A DNA stretch of 64,000 bases, taken from the NCBI GenBank assembly GCA_933207985.1, contig OW240918.1, positions 109,482,992 through 109,546,991 of the forward strand, read 5' to 3'. Positions 24,346 through 34,945 of the stretch are shown in pieces. The stretch comes from Pelobates cultripes. Its lineage: Eukaryota > Chordata > Amphibia > Anura > Pelobatidae. Below the pieces are notes generated by a model. It saw only the letters and a program-made list of their open reading frames with translations, did not search any database and was not told the origin of the DNA. A program made the translations under genes and the position numbers. Numbering within the stretch: position 1 is the first letter of the stretch; each line of letters begins with the position of its first letter.

Positions 24346-25707
24346 CTATGGTGGGAAAATTATTATTGTGTTCTGTGGGTGAAAATTGTAAAAAAAGAGG
24401 AGTCCTCAAAAGTATATTCTTGTTGGTTCTCCTTGGTTTCCATGGTGATTGTCCCACTTGTATTACTTCAGGCAACTTTTTAGAGAATAACCCTTTGATA
24501 ACTTCTCCCCTATATGTTTTAACAAAATGCACAATATTTGGAAATAGTTGGTCTTGTAAATTACATTTGAGTTTCAAATAATCAAAATACCCTTCACACA
24601 TTTACTAAGAAAGAGCACTTAAAAGAAGACTGGCATTAATCCCAAATATTCAGTTTGGCATCTGCCGGTTGCTTGAAGGACAAAACGATATTGCAAAGGA
24701 TTTTGAATATCAAAACATAATAAACATTACAGCACGATTCACACTGTAGCATTTTTGGCACCTTATATTCCCCTTGAAGATATAATACCATATATCACTA
24801 AAATATTACCTCTTTCTCTCAATGCAATTTAAATGAATTCTTGCATTAAAACCTAGGAATGAATGCTTCACAATTATAATGTTAAGTGCAGGGTTATGTT
24901 TCTGTCAAAAGAAACCTCTTTTCTCAGAACTTTCTAATGTCAGAGTCTTTTAAATAATAGAGTAAAATGCAGAGAGTGAATGGTATTTTGTCCTCCCCAA
25001 TAAAAATGAATACCATTAGCACACAAATTAAAAAGTTTTGTCTCCCGTTGAAAAGTTTTATTACAATGTTTCAAGTTAAATTAAAAACGTTCTTTGCGTT
25101 TACAGCATAACATAGATATTTTTATATTTAAATCATCAACTGCTCTAGTTGAAGACTAGTTAAAGCAAACTCTACTCTGTTTTTAAAAGGTTTTCTGCAA
25201 AGACATGGGTGATCATTTGTACCAATCTAATGTAGCTCAGGAAGATTTTTCTTAGGTTTAGCCCATATAAGTGAATAAAAAAATCTCCATAAATGCAATC
25301 ATGCAAACATATTTGAAAATCAACTCAACATTGAGTCACAAACCGAATGAACACTTCAAGCACCTGAACCACTATAGCCTGTTCTAGTGGCTATGGTACC
25401 AGCAGTGTCCTGGTACCATCCCTCATTAAGAAGTCAAAGTGTGTTATTATGCTTTGAAAATTTACCTGGATCCCTTGGACATTAATGTCAGATCCAGGCT
25501 TTTCCTCCTGAGAATTAAATAGACAGTTGTTACAGAGATTCATTGATTGCTAGAGAGTGCTGAGCTGACACTGTCAGCAAATGAGTGCTGTCCCACGTAG
25601 TCCTGTTTGGTTCAGTAGGGCTATGAACATTGTACTGCAGCAGAACAATATAAAAAGCGTCTGTGTCTACAGCTGCTCTTCAGCCCCGAGTAAGTTGTCA
25701 AGTTATA
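24346..25707. other. Unique AT-rich DNA
   Basis: Nothing recognised apart from a short palindromic stretch around CACTATAGCC...GGCTATGG at 25370-25400, likely a MITE remnant. Confidence 0.4.
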
Positions 25708-25975
25708 CTAGCGGTTCCCAAACTGTGTGCTGCGGCGCCCCAGGGCACACAGGGGCGCCACGGAATGTTTCCCTGGTGCTATGATTATAGCACTGGGAAG
25801 CATTACTGCCGAACAGGAGCCTGGTCGGGTGCCGTGGTCCTTTAAGACTACGACTGGGCCCCTGTAGTGTCAGCTGGCTGGGAGGAAGTGACAGCCTGTC
25901 ACTTCCTTCCAGCTTCGTGCAGGGAGAAAGTGCGGGAGAGGGAGTGTAACCGTGGCTGGTTCCCTTATTTACCAC
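25708..25975. mobile_element. hAT-type terminus and captured interior
   Basis: GCGGTTCCCAAACTGTG followed by a GGCGCCCCAGGG block is a common hAT terminal sequence. The interior (GAACAGGAGCC...CCTTTAAGACT...GTCAGCTGGCTGGGAGGAAGTGA) is also found, more diverged, in the different hAT-type element at 50527-50820. No right end or target duplication was identified. Confidence 0.55.
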
Positions 25976-26860
25976 TATAATGTCTTAAAGCAAAGAACTT
26001 AATAGGGCTAACCATACAGATATCTTAGCCATAATTTTATATAGTGTAAGAGATCCACTATTTAACATATATAAATAATTGAGAATACAATATAAAATAA
26101 GGATTGTCTTGGAAGCAATAGTTTTGTCTTTTTGGATATTTATTATATAAAAATATAAATATAAAATCCATTATAGCAGAGTTTATAAGATTAAATTAAA
26201 TGCTTGCAAATATCATTAATAGGTTAACATACCCTTCTGAACATGTCATCATGTCAGCCTCTCTGTCATTTTAAGATGGAGCAGCATCTGTCTCCAAGTC
26301 TCTCCTCTGTGTCTTAACATTTAAAAGTACACCTATTTATACCTTAGGTGTCTCCATTTTAGTGTTACCGTAGTTCATTTACTTTATTCATTTTAGGACC
26401 TCCCTTAATTTGGCAAACATACAAGGCCATAACTAAAGGGTGCATACGTCATGGAAATTTTCCTGACTTAGTTCAAGATGGCATCTTAAAGTCTGAATAG
26501 GTTATCTGTTGTTTATACTAAGTCGTAAGTGTACAGTCGTGGGAGATTCCCGGATTTGGGGAAGTTCCATTAACTTGGGGTTACCACAGTATATTGTGTA
26601 CTGCAAGAGTCATAGTATAGCCTTGAAGCTTGTTTATGCATTATTGTTATTGTAATTCGTCTGGGACAAAATGGCGCAAACATATTATGCACTGAGGTTA
26701 TTGCTTAAAGAAACAGTTATGAAAAACAATATGTTCCATTTCTAACACCTTGTCAGTTTGCAATATCTCTTAAAGACAAAGTACACAGTTTAAGAAATAC
26801 AACATTTCATTCTAAAACTTGTAATATTTACATTTGCCCATAACAGGAGAAGGCAGCCAC
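25976..26860. other. Unique intergenic DNA
   Basis: No feature recognised. Confidence 0.4.
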
Positions 26861-26969
26861 AGCATGAGGGGAGAGGAGCACTCCAGGAGCTGCTCCAGAC
26901 CCCTCACTCACACTAGCCAGCAGAACTCCAAGCCACCCTCCTGGAGACATAAGGTAAGCTAACAGGGGA

Positions 26970-27260
26970 GTGGCTGGAGATATAAAAAATATCACTTGTG
27001 TGTGTATTAGGGTGTGTATGTGTTTGTACCAGGGTGTGCATTGTGTGAGTGTGTGTGTGTGTGTGTGTCAGGGTGTGCATCTGCATGTGTGTGTGTCAGG
27101 GTTTGCCTCGGGGTGTGTGTCAGGGTATGCATTTGTGTATGTGCATCTGTGTTTTTATGTCAATCTGTGTATCTGTGTCATGGTGTGTGCATGTATCAAT
27201 GTTTGTGTATGTCAGGGTGCATGTGTGTATGTCAGTATATGTATGTGTTAAAGGTGATGT
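26970..27260. repeat. GT-rich minisatellite
   Basis: Irregular tandem GTGTGT/CAGGGTGTG/CATCTGTG units with a pure (GT)n core at about 27043-27069. The three overlapping cysteine/valine-rich ORFs here are repeat translations. Confidence 0.9.
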
Positions 27261-27789
27261 GCTATACACCTCTTATTGGGAAATAACTCCTTTTTCTTCA
27301 CCGTAAAATTAACATGTATCCGATTCTTATTGATGAGAACATTTTGGTGTATAATATGCTATACAAATTAAAATCCCTTTTCTTGAGCATTTACTATTGG
27401 AGTGTGGTATCAGTTTTTATATTTTTCTCTTAGTATTTTTAGGTTTGTCACAGGTGGGGAACCTTGATACCTGCACCAAATGAAAGTTTGAGTGCCAACA
27501 TATACATACTTTTGTTAAAAGGATATACAAACACACCCCTTCACTCAAACACAAACACTTCACATAAATGTACATCTGCATTTAAAGGTGAACATTACAT
27601 TCAAACACACCCCTGCAATTAAACACAAACATTACCATACAAACACACCCCTGTATTTAACTAAAACTATATTGGAACACCATTGGATTGTGGGTGGTAG
27701 GCCGAGGAGAAGGAAAGCTAAATCCCCATTTGTGTACAGAAAGCTTCCCAAAATCTAGCTACCTCTATTCAAAATGATCACTTTGGGTA

Positions 27790-28253
27790 ACCCATGTAAG
27801 TGAAAGACCTCCAGAGCAAAAACCAAGGCAAGATCTAGAGAAGTCTGTAAATTTTTTCAAGGGAATGCAATGCGACATCTTAGAGAATCAGTCAACAACC
27901 ATGAGAATGACCTTATTGCCACGGGAGACCAGAAGATCCACAATTAAATCCATTGACAAATGAGTCCAGGGTCGTTCACCATTAGGTATAATTTGCAGGA
28001 GACCCACTGGGGGGTGTCATGGTGTTTTATTTTGACCGCACACAGGACAGGCAGCTACAAAAGTGGTGACATACGAATGGAGACTAAGCCACCAAAATTG
28101 TTGAGAGACGGACCATATTAATTGTTTTTTGCCTGGATGTCCTGCTGCTTTGGAGTTGTGATATGTACCTAATAAGTTAGTGTGGAGATGAATTGATACA
28201 AAGCAATGACTCTGGAGGAGTTTTAACTTGTGCAGCCTGAATTTCCTCGTCAA
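27790..28253 (-). pseudogene. Ty3/Gypsy integrase remnant
   Basis: The minus strand (ORF 28253-28017) encodes the integrase zinc-binding region. It includes HNSKAAGHPGKKQLIWSVSQ, then FWWLSLHSYVTTFV and AACPVCGQNKT, giving the H...H and CxxC ligands. The frame continues past one stop into the catalytic core start: PPVGLLQ, ERPWTHLSMDLIVDLL (holding the first catalytic aspartate), GNKVILMVVDCFSKM and HCIPLKKF, ending near 27790. The rest of the core and the left LTR are absent. It belongs to the same broken element as the fragments up to 34373. Confidence 0.88.
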
Positions 28254-28289
28254 GGGGTGAGGTTAGTATGGGTAGTGGCTAGTATTCGG

Positions 28290-28860
28290 TCCGGAGGAAT
28301 CACAGGAGTCGGAGTTATCTCCTCCCTTGATAGAGGAGAAAACCGTCAAGACATGGGGACAGCCATAAAGTTTTTAGTACTGGGCAAATAAGAAACCACA
28401 TAATTGAATATTGATAGGAAGAGAGCCCATCTAGCTTGCCAAGAGTAAAACAGTTTAGCTTCAGAAAGATATGTATGAGTTTTGTGGTCTTTGAGAATGG
28501 TAAGGCACGTTTAGGATGTTTTGAAGCTGCAGCAAAGGCAATTTTGAGAGATTCAAAGGCAGTGTTGGTTTCCTGTGACCAATGTTGTGCTTTGCCATCT
28601 CTCCTGGTCATATCCTTGAGAGGTTTAACCAAGGAAGAAAAGTTACGTATGAACTTCTATTATTAATGACGAAGCCAAGAAAATGCTGGATGGAGCGGAG
28701 ACCCATAGGTTGAGGCCATTGTAGTACAGCGGAAAGTTTCTCTGGATCTATAGAGAATCCAGTGTCAGAAATAACATAGCCCAAAATAAAATGTAACCTG
28801 TTAGTGGTCAAACTCACATTTACAGAAGATATTATTTTAAAAAACATGTGCATTCATTTT
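28290..28860 (-). pseudogene. Ty3/Gypsy reverse transcriptase / RNase H remnant
   Basis: ORF 28853-28608 reads LGYVISDTGFSIDPEKLSAV then LQWPQPMGLRSIQHFLGFV, the RT thumb/connection of chromovirus-like Gypsy Pol. ORF 28632-28315 continues VKPLKDMTRRDGKAQHW and AFESLKIAFAAA. The active-site part of RT is missing. Its 5' side is cut by a hAT-like fragment starting at about 28845. Frameshifts split the region. Confidence 0.88.
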
Positions 28861-29245
28861 CGAAAATTTTGTTCGAAAATTCAGGTTTTTTTTTTATTCG
28901 TTTAGTAAAACATAAACGAAAGCCCTACAAACAAAATATAAACTAAATGAAAGGGCAAATGCCAAAAGCATTACCTTTTCATTTTGTTTCGTTCATTTAA
29001 TAGACTCCGTGCTGCAGGGGAATTAACCCCCACAGCACGGAGAAATAACAGTATGCATGTGCGAAAAAATAAAATTAAGGAGGGAGTTGGCAGCGCTACC
29101 ACCCACCCCTGCATTAAAACTTATGGGGGTCACTATATTAATAAAAGAGTGGTTAAATCCTCCCACATGCCCCTACTGCTTCATGCCGCGAGTAGGAGCA
29201 TGTTGCCTAAAGAGCTAGCAGCCAGTGGTTGCTCACTGTCATTTA
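28845..29245. mobile_element. hAT-like fragment related to the 12159-13337 element
   Basis: It starts ACATGTGCATTCATTTTCG, like hAT ends of the CATGTGCA type. It contains CCCCTACTGC...GAGTAGGAGCATG and GCTCACTGT blocks, which also occur around 12421-12475. The right terminus is not seen. It interrupts the Gypsy pol gene. Confidence 0.5.
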
Positions 29246-29259
29246 ACACTAAATATAAA

Positions 29260-29718
29260 TCAGCATGGGGGTCACTAGGTGCAGGACATACAACAGTAAT
29301 GTATATGGTATATCACTCACATTTGAGAGAGCTATAAGACCAGCTCTGAGTTTAGCAGCATGAAGCGGTACAATCCTCACTGATGGATATGTAGATCTGG
29401 GGGCTGGTCCCTCAATGTGTAGTTTGATATATAAAAGATAAAAATGGCAAACAATAGTGCTCACTGTAATCAATATATTGATGGTTGTAAAGGTAAGAAT
29501 ATTCTACTCACATGTAGTGGAGAAGTAGATCCCACTAGGGATATGATGTTAAGTAGATTCTCCAAGGAGTAGTATCCAGAGTTTTCTTATTCAGTATCTT
29601 TTCAGGTGCCAGGAACAGAAGAAGTTAAACAATAATAAAAACAACTAAAAGCATAAAAAGTGTAATAAATGAACAATAAATGGCCCGTAAGTCCCTACAC
29701 ATCTTATGTATCCAGTGT
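29260..29718. repeat. Penelope-related dispersed module, copy 1
   Basis: It shares a succession of blocks with 32116-32835 and 42160-42660: CAGCTCTGAG...GGTACAATCC, then AATAGTGCTC, then TACTCACA. The shared ends next to hammerhead-like motifs (30773-30826, 32745-32795) suggest these are Penelope terminal regions. This is an inference. Confidence 0.5.
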
Positions 29719-29724
29719 ATCTGT

Positions 29725-30719
29725 TGTCACATCCTGTTCCTCGCTGCGGATCATTCTGGCAATGGCTTCTGGTATCCAGTACTCTTTTTGCTGTCCTTGC
29801 TTGTTTTTTCTGGTTTTCTGGTCTATGTCTGGTTTTCTTTATTGCTGGGTTTCTGAGTTCATTCTTATATTCTGTCCCTGGATTTCCCAGTCTCTTGGAT
29901 TCACTTAAATGTTTGTTTTATGTTGCCACACCCGTTTGTTTTCCACTTTCCTTTTGTTTCAGCTTGGACCTGCAGCAGTGTTTCATGTCTCTGCCCTTTC
30001 TTGCAGGTAAGTGCTATTGTGGTTTAGTGTGGCTGTTTTAGCATACATTAGGCAGTGTAGGACCTGCCAGATATGGGGTACATTGGCGTTGTTCGCAGGC
30101 TTGTGCAATGTATGATCATATAATGTGACTAAATCCCCATACGTTTCATAATTAGTGCTTAGCTATGTTTCCTCTTGTTTTACCTTGTATCTCTTGTCTT
30201 GTTTTGCTTTGTCTTGTAGTCCCAGTCCATGTACAGTCCTGTCCAGTCATGCCCATGTTATGTTCTTGTTTTCCTCATGTCTGTGTACATGTTCTAGGTT
30301 ATGCTTTCCTGGTCCGGTTCTGGGTTCTCCTAGTTTTGTCTTGTTTTCATGTATGGTGCCTATCTCTAGTCTTGCCCTGTTCTCCTAGTTCTGTCTTGTT
30401 TTCATGTATGGTGCCTATCTCTAGTTTTGCCTTGCTTCAGTACTGGATACATCCCTGCTGCAGAGCCTCCCTATTCAGTTCCTGGGAGGTCTGCTTAATT
30501 ACCTGCTCCTAGTTCCTGGGATCCGCATAAGCTGAATCAGGGTTCTGGTATGTGGCTGCACAAACGCTGGTGCTCAACACCAGGGGGCGTGCGGTTACCC
30601 TGCTAATCCAACTCCACACTGTGACTCCTACTCTGAACATCAGGCATACATGGGTCCAGGTCCATGCACCGCCGCCCGGACTGTGTCTGGGACCCGGGCA
30701 CCGGACCGTCACCCTGACA
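29725..30719. mobile_element. Solo LTR with 6-bp target duplication
   Basis: The 995-bp element begins TGTCACATCCTG and ends CACCCTGACA. It is flanked by ATCTGT on both sides (29719-29724 and 30720-30725), so a clean duplication supports a solo LTR. The ends match the LTR remnants at 7685-7758 and 23192-23461. ORFs inside (up to 115 codons, 30155-30512) are leucine/cysteine-rich repeat translations from TGTCTTG-rich DNA and carry no motif. The parent element is not in the window. Confidence 0.8.
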
Positions 30720-30826
30720 ATCTGTGTGACTTATGGGCCACCCTGTACTTAAATGCTTTAAAAAAAAAAGTTAAAACAACACAACGCGTTTTGCCAACTG
30801 GGGGGGCTTTCTCAAGTATAGATCGA
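30720..30826 (-). repeat. Penelope-related module, continuation with hammerhead-like remnant
   Basis: This is the far side of the sequence split by the solo LTR. The minus strand reads CTTGAGAAAGCCCCC, then GGCAAAACGCGTTG. This resembles a decayed hammerhead core (CTGANGA - stem II - GAAAC) of the Penelope type, with several mismatches. Confidence 0.4.
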
Positions 30827-30834
30827 TCAATGAC

Positions 30835-31318
30835 TTAAAACGCTAGTGGAGAGGCACTAGGCTGTAAGGGTACAGAGTGCTTAGATGCAAAGGCACTGTC
30901 TATAAACAAACCTTCAGCCCCAGAATTGAGTAATGCTTGGATATTAACAGATGACCCAGGCCAGGAGAGGACTATGGGAACCAACGGTTTGTCTTTGTAG
31001 ATCTCTGGGGATACAGAAAGGCCACCCAAGGTCTTTCCCTGACAGGACCATAGGTGCCAGCATTTTCCCAGACAAATCGGGCAAGACTTTACCAGATGAC
31101 CTTGTTTACTGCAGTACAGTCACAGGCCTTCCCTCCTTCTAAAGGCCCTCTCTTCGACAGAGAGGTATGTGAAGCCTAACAGCACTCCACACAGAGTACT
31201 AGAGTAAAAGGAGGCATAGGGGGTGGGGAAGTAAATCTTGGTGCCAAATATACAGGAGGCATCCAAATGTGCTCCATGAACGAGGGTCTCTCCTGGAATC
31301 TCATATCAATGAGGATGG
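30835..31318 (-). pseudogene. Ty3/Gypsy gag C-terminus and protease remnant
   Basis: From 31318 downward the minus strand gives the end of the capsid region (MAILIDMRFQERPSFMEHI). A zinc knuckle follows (YCSKQGHLVKSCPICLGKCW, about 31040-31115) with its first cysteine replaced. The protease domain is next (ORF 31029-30835): PIVLSWPGSSV, then LLNSGAEGLFIDSAFA. The catalytic Asp-Ser-Gly is changed to Asn-Ser-Gly, so the protease would be inactive. The capsid part continues on the other side of the hAT insertion at 33051. Confidence 0.88.
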
Positions 31319-31689
31319 CAAAGAATCAGGGTCTGTGCTCCCTATAGGCAAACTAGGCGGCCGCCTATGGTGCTGCATAAGGGGGGGCACCAGACCAGGC
31401 TTTATGTTTGTGCCGCGGCTGCCCCTCCATCAACTTAGATTATTCTGAACATGCCGTCGGCCATTTTACCGGGTGCACAGAAGCACTTACATTCTTGCTG
31501 AATAGCACCTGGTAGAATCAACAGCCCTCAGAGACAGGTCCATCCCAGGTATCCATTGCGGCGGCGGTGCGCGGGCGCTTTATTTCCTCGCTCCCGCCCC
31601 TGTATGTGGGGAGAAGTGGGCAGAAGCATAACAGGAACAGGAAATATGCTGAGAAAGGACACGATGTGCAGCCAGGCGCAGGCAACGAA

Positions 31690-32115
31690 CAGCAATGAAG
31701 GTAAGGTACATCAGAGAATGTGTGTTAGTCTGCTTCAGTCAGTATATTTATGTATGTCAGTCTTTATGGGTCAGTGTGTGTGTGTATGTCATATCTGTAA
31801 TGTCTGTTTGTATGGGTCAGTGTGTCTGTCTGTATGGGTCAGTGTTTGTCTGCATGGGCCATTGTGTGTCTGCATGGGCCATTGTGTGTCTGCATGGGCC
31901 ATTGTGTGTCTGCATGGGCCAATGTGTGTGCCTGCATGGGTCAGTGTGTCTATATGTGTGTTTGCATTGGTCTGTGTGCAGGTATGTGTGTCTGCATGGA
32001 TCAGTGTGTGCATATCAGTCTACATGGCTCAGTGTGTGTGTGTGTCAGTTTGCATGGGTCAGTGTGTCTGTCTATATGTGTGGGTGCCTGCATGGGTCAG
32101 TGTGTCTGTATGTGT
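31690..32115. repeat. TG-rich minisatellite inside the hAT element
   Basis: Units are based on GTGTCTGCATGGGTCAGT and variants, with a run of near-perfect CATGGGCCATTGTGTGTCTG repeats at 31852-31925. It continues in shorter form at 32840-32985 beyond a module insertion. The ORF of 187 codons (31556-32119) is repeat translation. Confidence 0.9.
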
Positions 32116-32835
32116 GTAGATAGTAGAATCAGGGAGCAGTGCCTATGAAGGAATTCCCACGCTCAGAGCGATATGGAGGAAGGAAGGAAAAAGACACGGA
32201 TATAGTGTAGTATGTTGAGATCTTTAGTGATGGTAAATGAAGGGAAAGGAATTGCACTTACAATTTTCTGGAGCCTACATTCAGCTCCAGATATGTGCGC
32301 CTGGACGGTACAATCCCCGCCTAAGGATTTGTAGATGATCCTTGGATGTCTTCAAAAGGGGGTCTCCAGTGGTAGTAGAGTATATCTCCTTTCCAATGGC
32401 AGTAGGCCAATATTCAAATAGTTGGTAACATATACAAAAAGGATAAAAACACAAAATAGTGCTCTCTGGATAATACAAAAAATAAAATGATAAAAAAATG
32501 GAGGTATACTCACAAGTAAAGAGCAAATAGGATATTGCTTAATATATGTAGGCGTAGGTGGTAGGAAACCCACCAAGGGTATGACTCCTCAAGTCCTCCA
32601 GTGGGGGTGTTGGAGGGAGTGGAAGGAATTCTATTATTTTAAAAATAAAATAAAATAAAAGGATAGGCTTAGAGGCTCCAATAGCATAAATGGGCTATCT
32701 ATATTGGAAATAAAAAATCAGTAACATAAAACAGCTTTAAAAAAACACTAACCCGTTTCTCCTGCAAAGAGGCTTTATCAAAGTGTTCATCAGCAGCCAT
32801 ATACTACAATTGCAAGTACTGATATTCCACCTACC
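32116..32835 (-). repeat. Penelope-related dispersed module, copy 2, inserted in the minisatellite
   Basis: It splits the TG-rich array. It contains the same block succession as 29260-29718. Near its right end the minus strand (32795-32745) reads TTTGATAAAGCCTC, then GGAGAAACGGGTTAG, a plausible degenerate hammerhead core. The class assignment is inference from this motif. Confidence 0.5.
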
Positions 32836-33050
32836 CCTTTATTTGTCTGTATGTGTGTGTCTGCATGGATCAGTGTATGTATGAGTCTGTGTGCATCAGT
32901 CTACATGGGTTAGTGCAGGTGTGTCAGCTTGCATGGTCAGTGTGTGTCTACTTGAGTCAGCGTATGTGTTAATCTGCATGATTGGGGGACGCAAAAGGGG
33001 CTGCAAATTTGTTTTCGCCAAGGGCGCCACAAATGCTTGCACCAGCCCTG

Positions 33051-33710
33051 CAAAGGATATCAGTTCTTTGAGATCTGTAGGTAAATATCTGGCTGCAATC
33101 TCATCCTTAATAGAATTGGAGAGCCCATGTGAAAAGGCAACCACGAGATTCCTGCCAACCTCTGCTACCACGATACGGAATTCTATGGCATAATTGACAA
33201 CCGTGCCCTGTTTGATAGATATATATGAGTTGTTTGGCAGCAGAGGTGGAGCAAGCTGGAATATCAAATGCCTTTTTGAAGGATGCAACAAATTCAAGGT
33301 AATTGTAAATAATGAGTCTATCTGCCTCCCAGAGAGGATTTGCCCAAGCATCAGACAGCAAAGTAATCATGAAGCCAACTTTGCTTCTGTCTGGGGAACC
33401 ATTTCAAGGTATATTCCAACCTGGTTTAAAAATCCTCTGCACTGAGCTTGGTTGCCCCCAAAATGCTGAGGGAGTGGGGGAAGACCCAGTCATGCCTCTA
33501 GCCATAACAGGTTCAGAGGCTACAACTGGTGTTGGATCAGGTAGTGAGGCCGAGGCAGCCACAACCGCAGGCTGACCAGATGCTGGATCGAGATGTGCAA
33601 TACAAATCAGAAGGGTCTGCAGTGCATGCGCAAACTCCTACTGGTCCAATCAAGTAAATACAGTAGGTATAGGTGGATTGCCTATACCATCCTCATTCAT
33701 GACCCTTGCG
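33051..33710 (-). pseudogene. Ty3/Gypsy gag (capsid) remnant
   Basis: The minus strand starts with MNEDGIGNPP just inside the LTR (about 33699). It runs through an alanine/proline-rich stretch into the capsid core: MITLLSDAWANPLWEADRL, then FVASFKKAFDIPA, SAAKQLIYI, QGTVVNYAIEFR, LSNSIKDEIAARYLPTDL and KELIS. One frameshift lies between the 33370-33107 and 33351-32896 frames. The gene is cut at 33058 by the hAT target site and resumes at 31318. The start codon lies only about 14 bases from the LTR, leaving little room for a primer-binding site. Confidence 0.88.
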
Positions 33711-33713
33711 TAA

Positions 33714-34373
33714 TGTTAGGGACCAAGAACCAGACAGTGACATACATGTAGAAAACACCTTTACAAATAAAAGGAATAGCAAAATGAAAATAGTAAACAG
33801 CAAAGTCCAGCAGGTAAGCAAGGGGTCAGGAACCAAAGCAGGTAGTCAGATGAGCTGGAATCAGGAGAACGGACAGCAGCGGAGACAGGAACCAGGCCAG
33901 AAGTCAGGAACCAGGAAAACACAGGGAATCTTTTGGGAAATAGGAAACTACTCCTGTGACAAAGGCAGTGGCCAAAATGTTGGGGTATTTTGGTCTCCAG
34001 CACCTGGTCAGTTTACAGATTCTGACGGCAATCTTGTTGTACTTTATTTATGTGGATTAAGGTGTAGATACTTTGCACTTTTTATTTTTTATTTTGTACA
34101 CGTATGACATATGTATCTAATTGAATAAATATTTGCATGAAATAGTATGCTGTTGGTTTCCTCTATTTAAACTGGAAACCATGCAAGGGCAAGGAGGTAC
34201 TTGGACTTACTGCTTAAATAGGCTGCATTTATTAGCAAATGGAGCTGGCTAATAGCAACCAGGTGAGTAACCGTGGCAACAGTAATTAGAGGAGCTGGTC
34301 GTTAAATGTAGCTGAATAGCTTAGACAGAGTAAGGAAGGGTTGCTGTTTAAAAAAAGCAGAGAAACCCTGACG
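33714..34373 (-). mobile_element. 5' LTR of the Gypsy element, itself interrupted
   Basis: On the plus strand it starts TGTTAGGGACCAAG and ends GAAACCCTGAC. It matches 34946-35393 along its length once the 230-bp insertion at 33949-34179 is removed. It lies immediately upstream of gag (minus strand), so it is the element's 5' LTR. The corresponding left-hand LTR beyond integrase is not present in the window. Confidence 0.8.
33949..34179 (+). mobile_element. Short insertion in the Gypsy LTR, possible Penelope 3' fragment
   Basis: It is bounded by GGAAAC on both sides (33943-33948 and 34174-34179). It starts with CTGTGACAAAGGCAGTGGCC then AAAATGTTGGGG, which resembles a decayed hammerhead core (CTGANGA, a stem with AGGC/GCC, then GAAAC). 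The rest is AT-rich with an AATAAA near 34124. Confidence 0.45.
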
Positions 34374-34754
34374 GGAAAGAGGTGTAATTTATCTTCAGTC
34401 ATTGTGCCATCATTACCCAGGCAAGAACAAGAGTTCCAGGGATGACTAATCCCTGACTAATTCTGTACATATTTGTCTCACAGAATGTCATTCATTGGCT
34501 GGGAGAGATTCGCTGGTGCTCTAAGCCAATGCATGACAGGTTGGATCTGCATTCAACTGCTGCAACTCTGCAGAAGCCAGATGTTAACCTTGGTTCAGAG
34601 CAGACCCAAAGCCCAACAGGGATCCAGGTAAAAGGGCAAAACATTGCTAAATGGTTTACCTCATTATCAGGGAATGGAGCCGGGGTACTTCAGTTAACTG
34701 TAGTGGTTAAGATGCTTGGATTAACTCTTTAATAAATTAAATTAATACATTTTC

Positions 34755-34887
34755 AGGGTTATTAACTAAGTAAGAATTGGAATGCAAATTAAATGTCAAT
34801 TTAAAGGACAAAGTAGCCAAAGTGATTGGCCTTTAATTTTGAATGTATTTAAAACTCCTAACAATTCTTACTTCAGTTAATAACTAG
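34755..34887. mobile_element. Short MITE with about 25-bp inverted ends
   Basis: AGGGTTATTAACTAAGTAAG at the left and CTTACTTCAGTTAATAACTA at the right are near-complementary around a 130-bp element. No ORF. The superfamily is undetermined. Confidence 0.6.
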
Positions 34888-34945
34888 TTTTCCATTGATT
34901 CTGGGTCATGCTATCTATCTATTGCGGTATCTTACTATAAGATAG

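Larger units (their letters stand above)
31327..33050. mobile_element. hAT-type element inserted in Gypsy gag, 8-bp target duplication
   Basis: The 1724-bp element starts CAGGGTCTGTGC and ends GCACCAGCCCTG. It is flanked by CAAAGAAT (31319-31326) and CAAAGGAT (33051-33058), 7 of 8 matching. The sub-terminal sequences (GGCGGCCGCCTA and AAGGGCGCCAC) fit widespread non-autonomous hAT elements. The inside carries a TG-rich minisatellite and a Penelope-related module. No transposase gene is present. Confidence 0.82.

Noticed and set aside
30155..30512. ORFs of 77-115 codons rich in Leu/Ser/Cys
   Set aside because: They lie within the solo LTR and translate repetitive TGTCTTG/CCTAGTT-type sequence.
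31556..32119. 187-codon plus-strand ORF, cysteine/valine-rich
   Set aside because: Most of it translates the TG-rich minisatellite. No start context or known domain.
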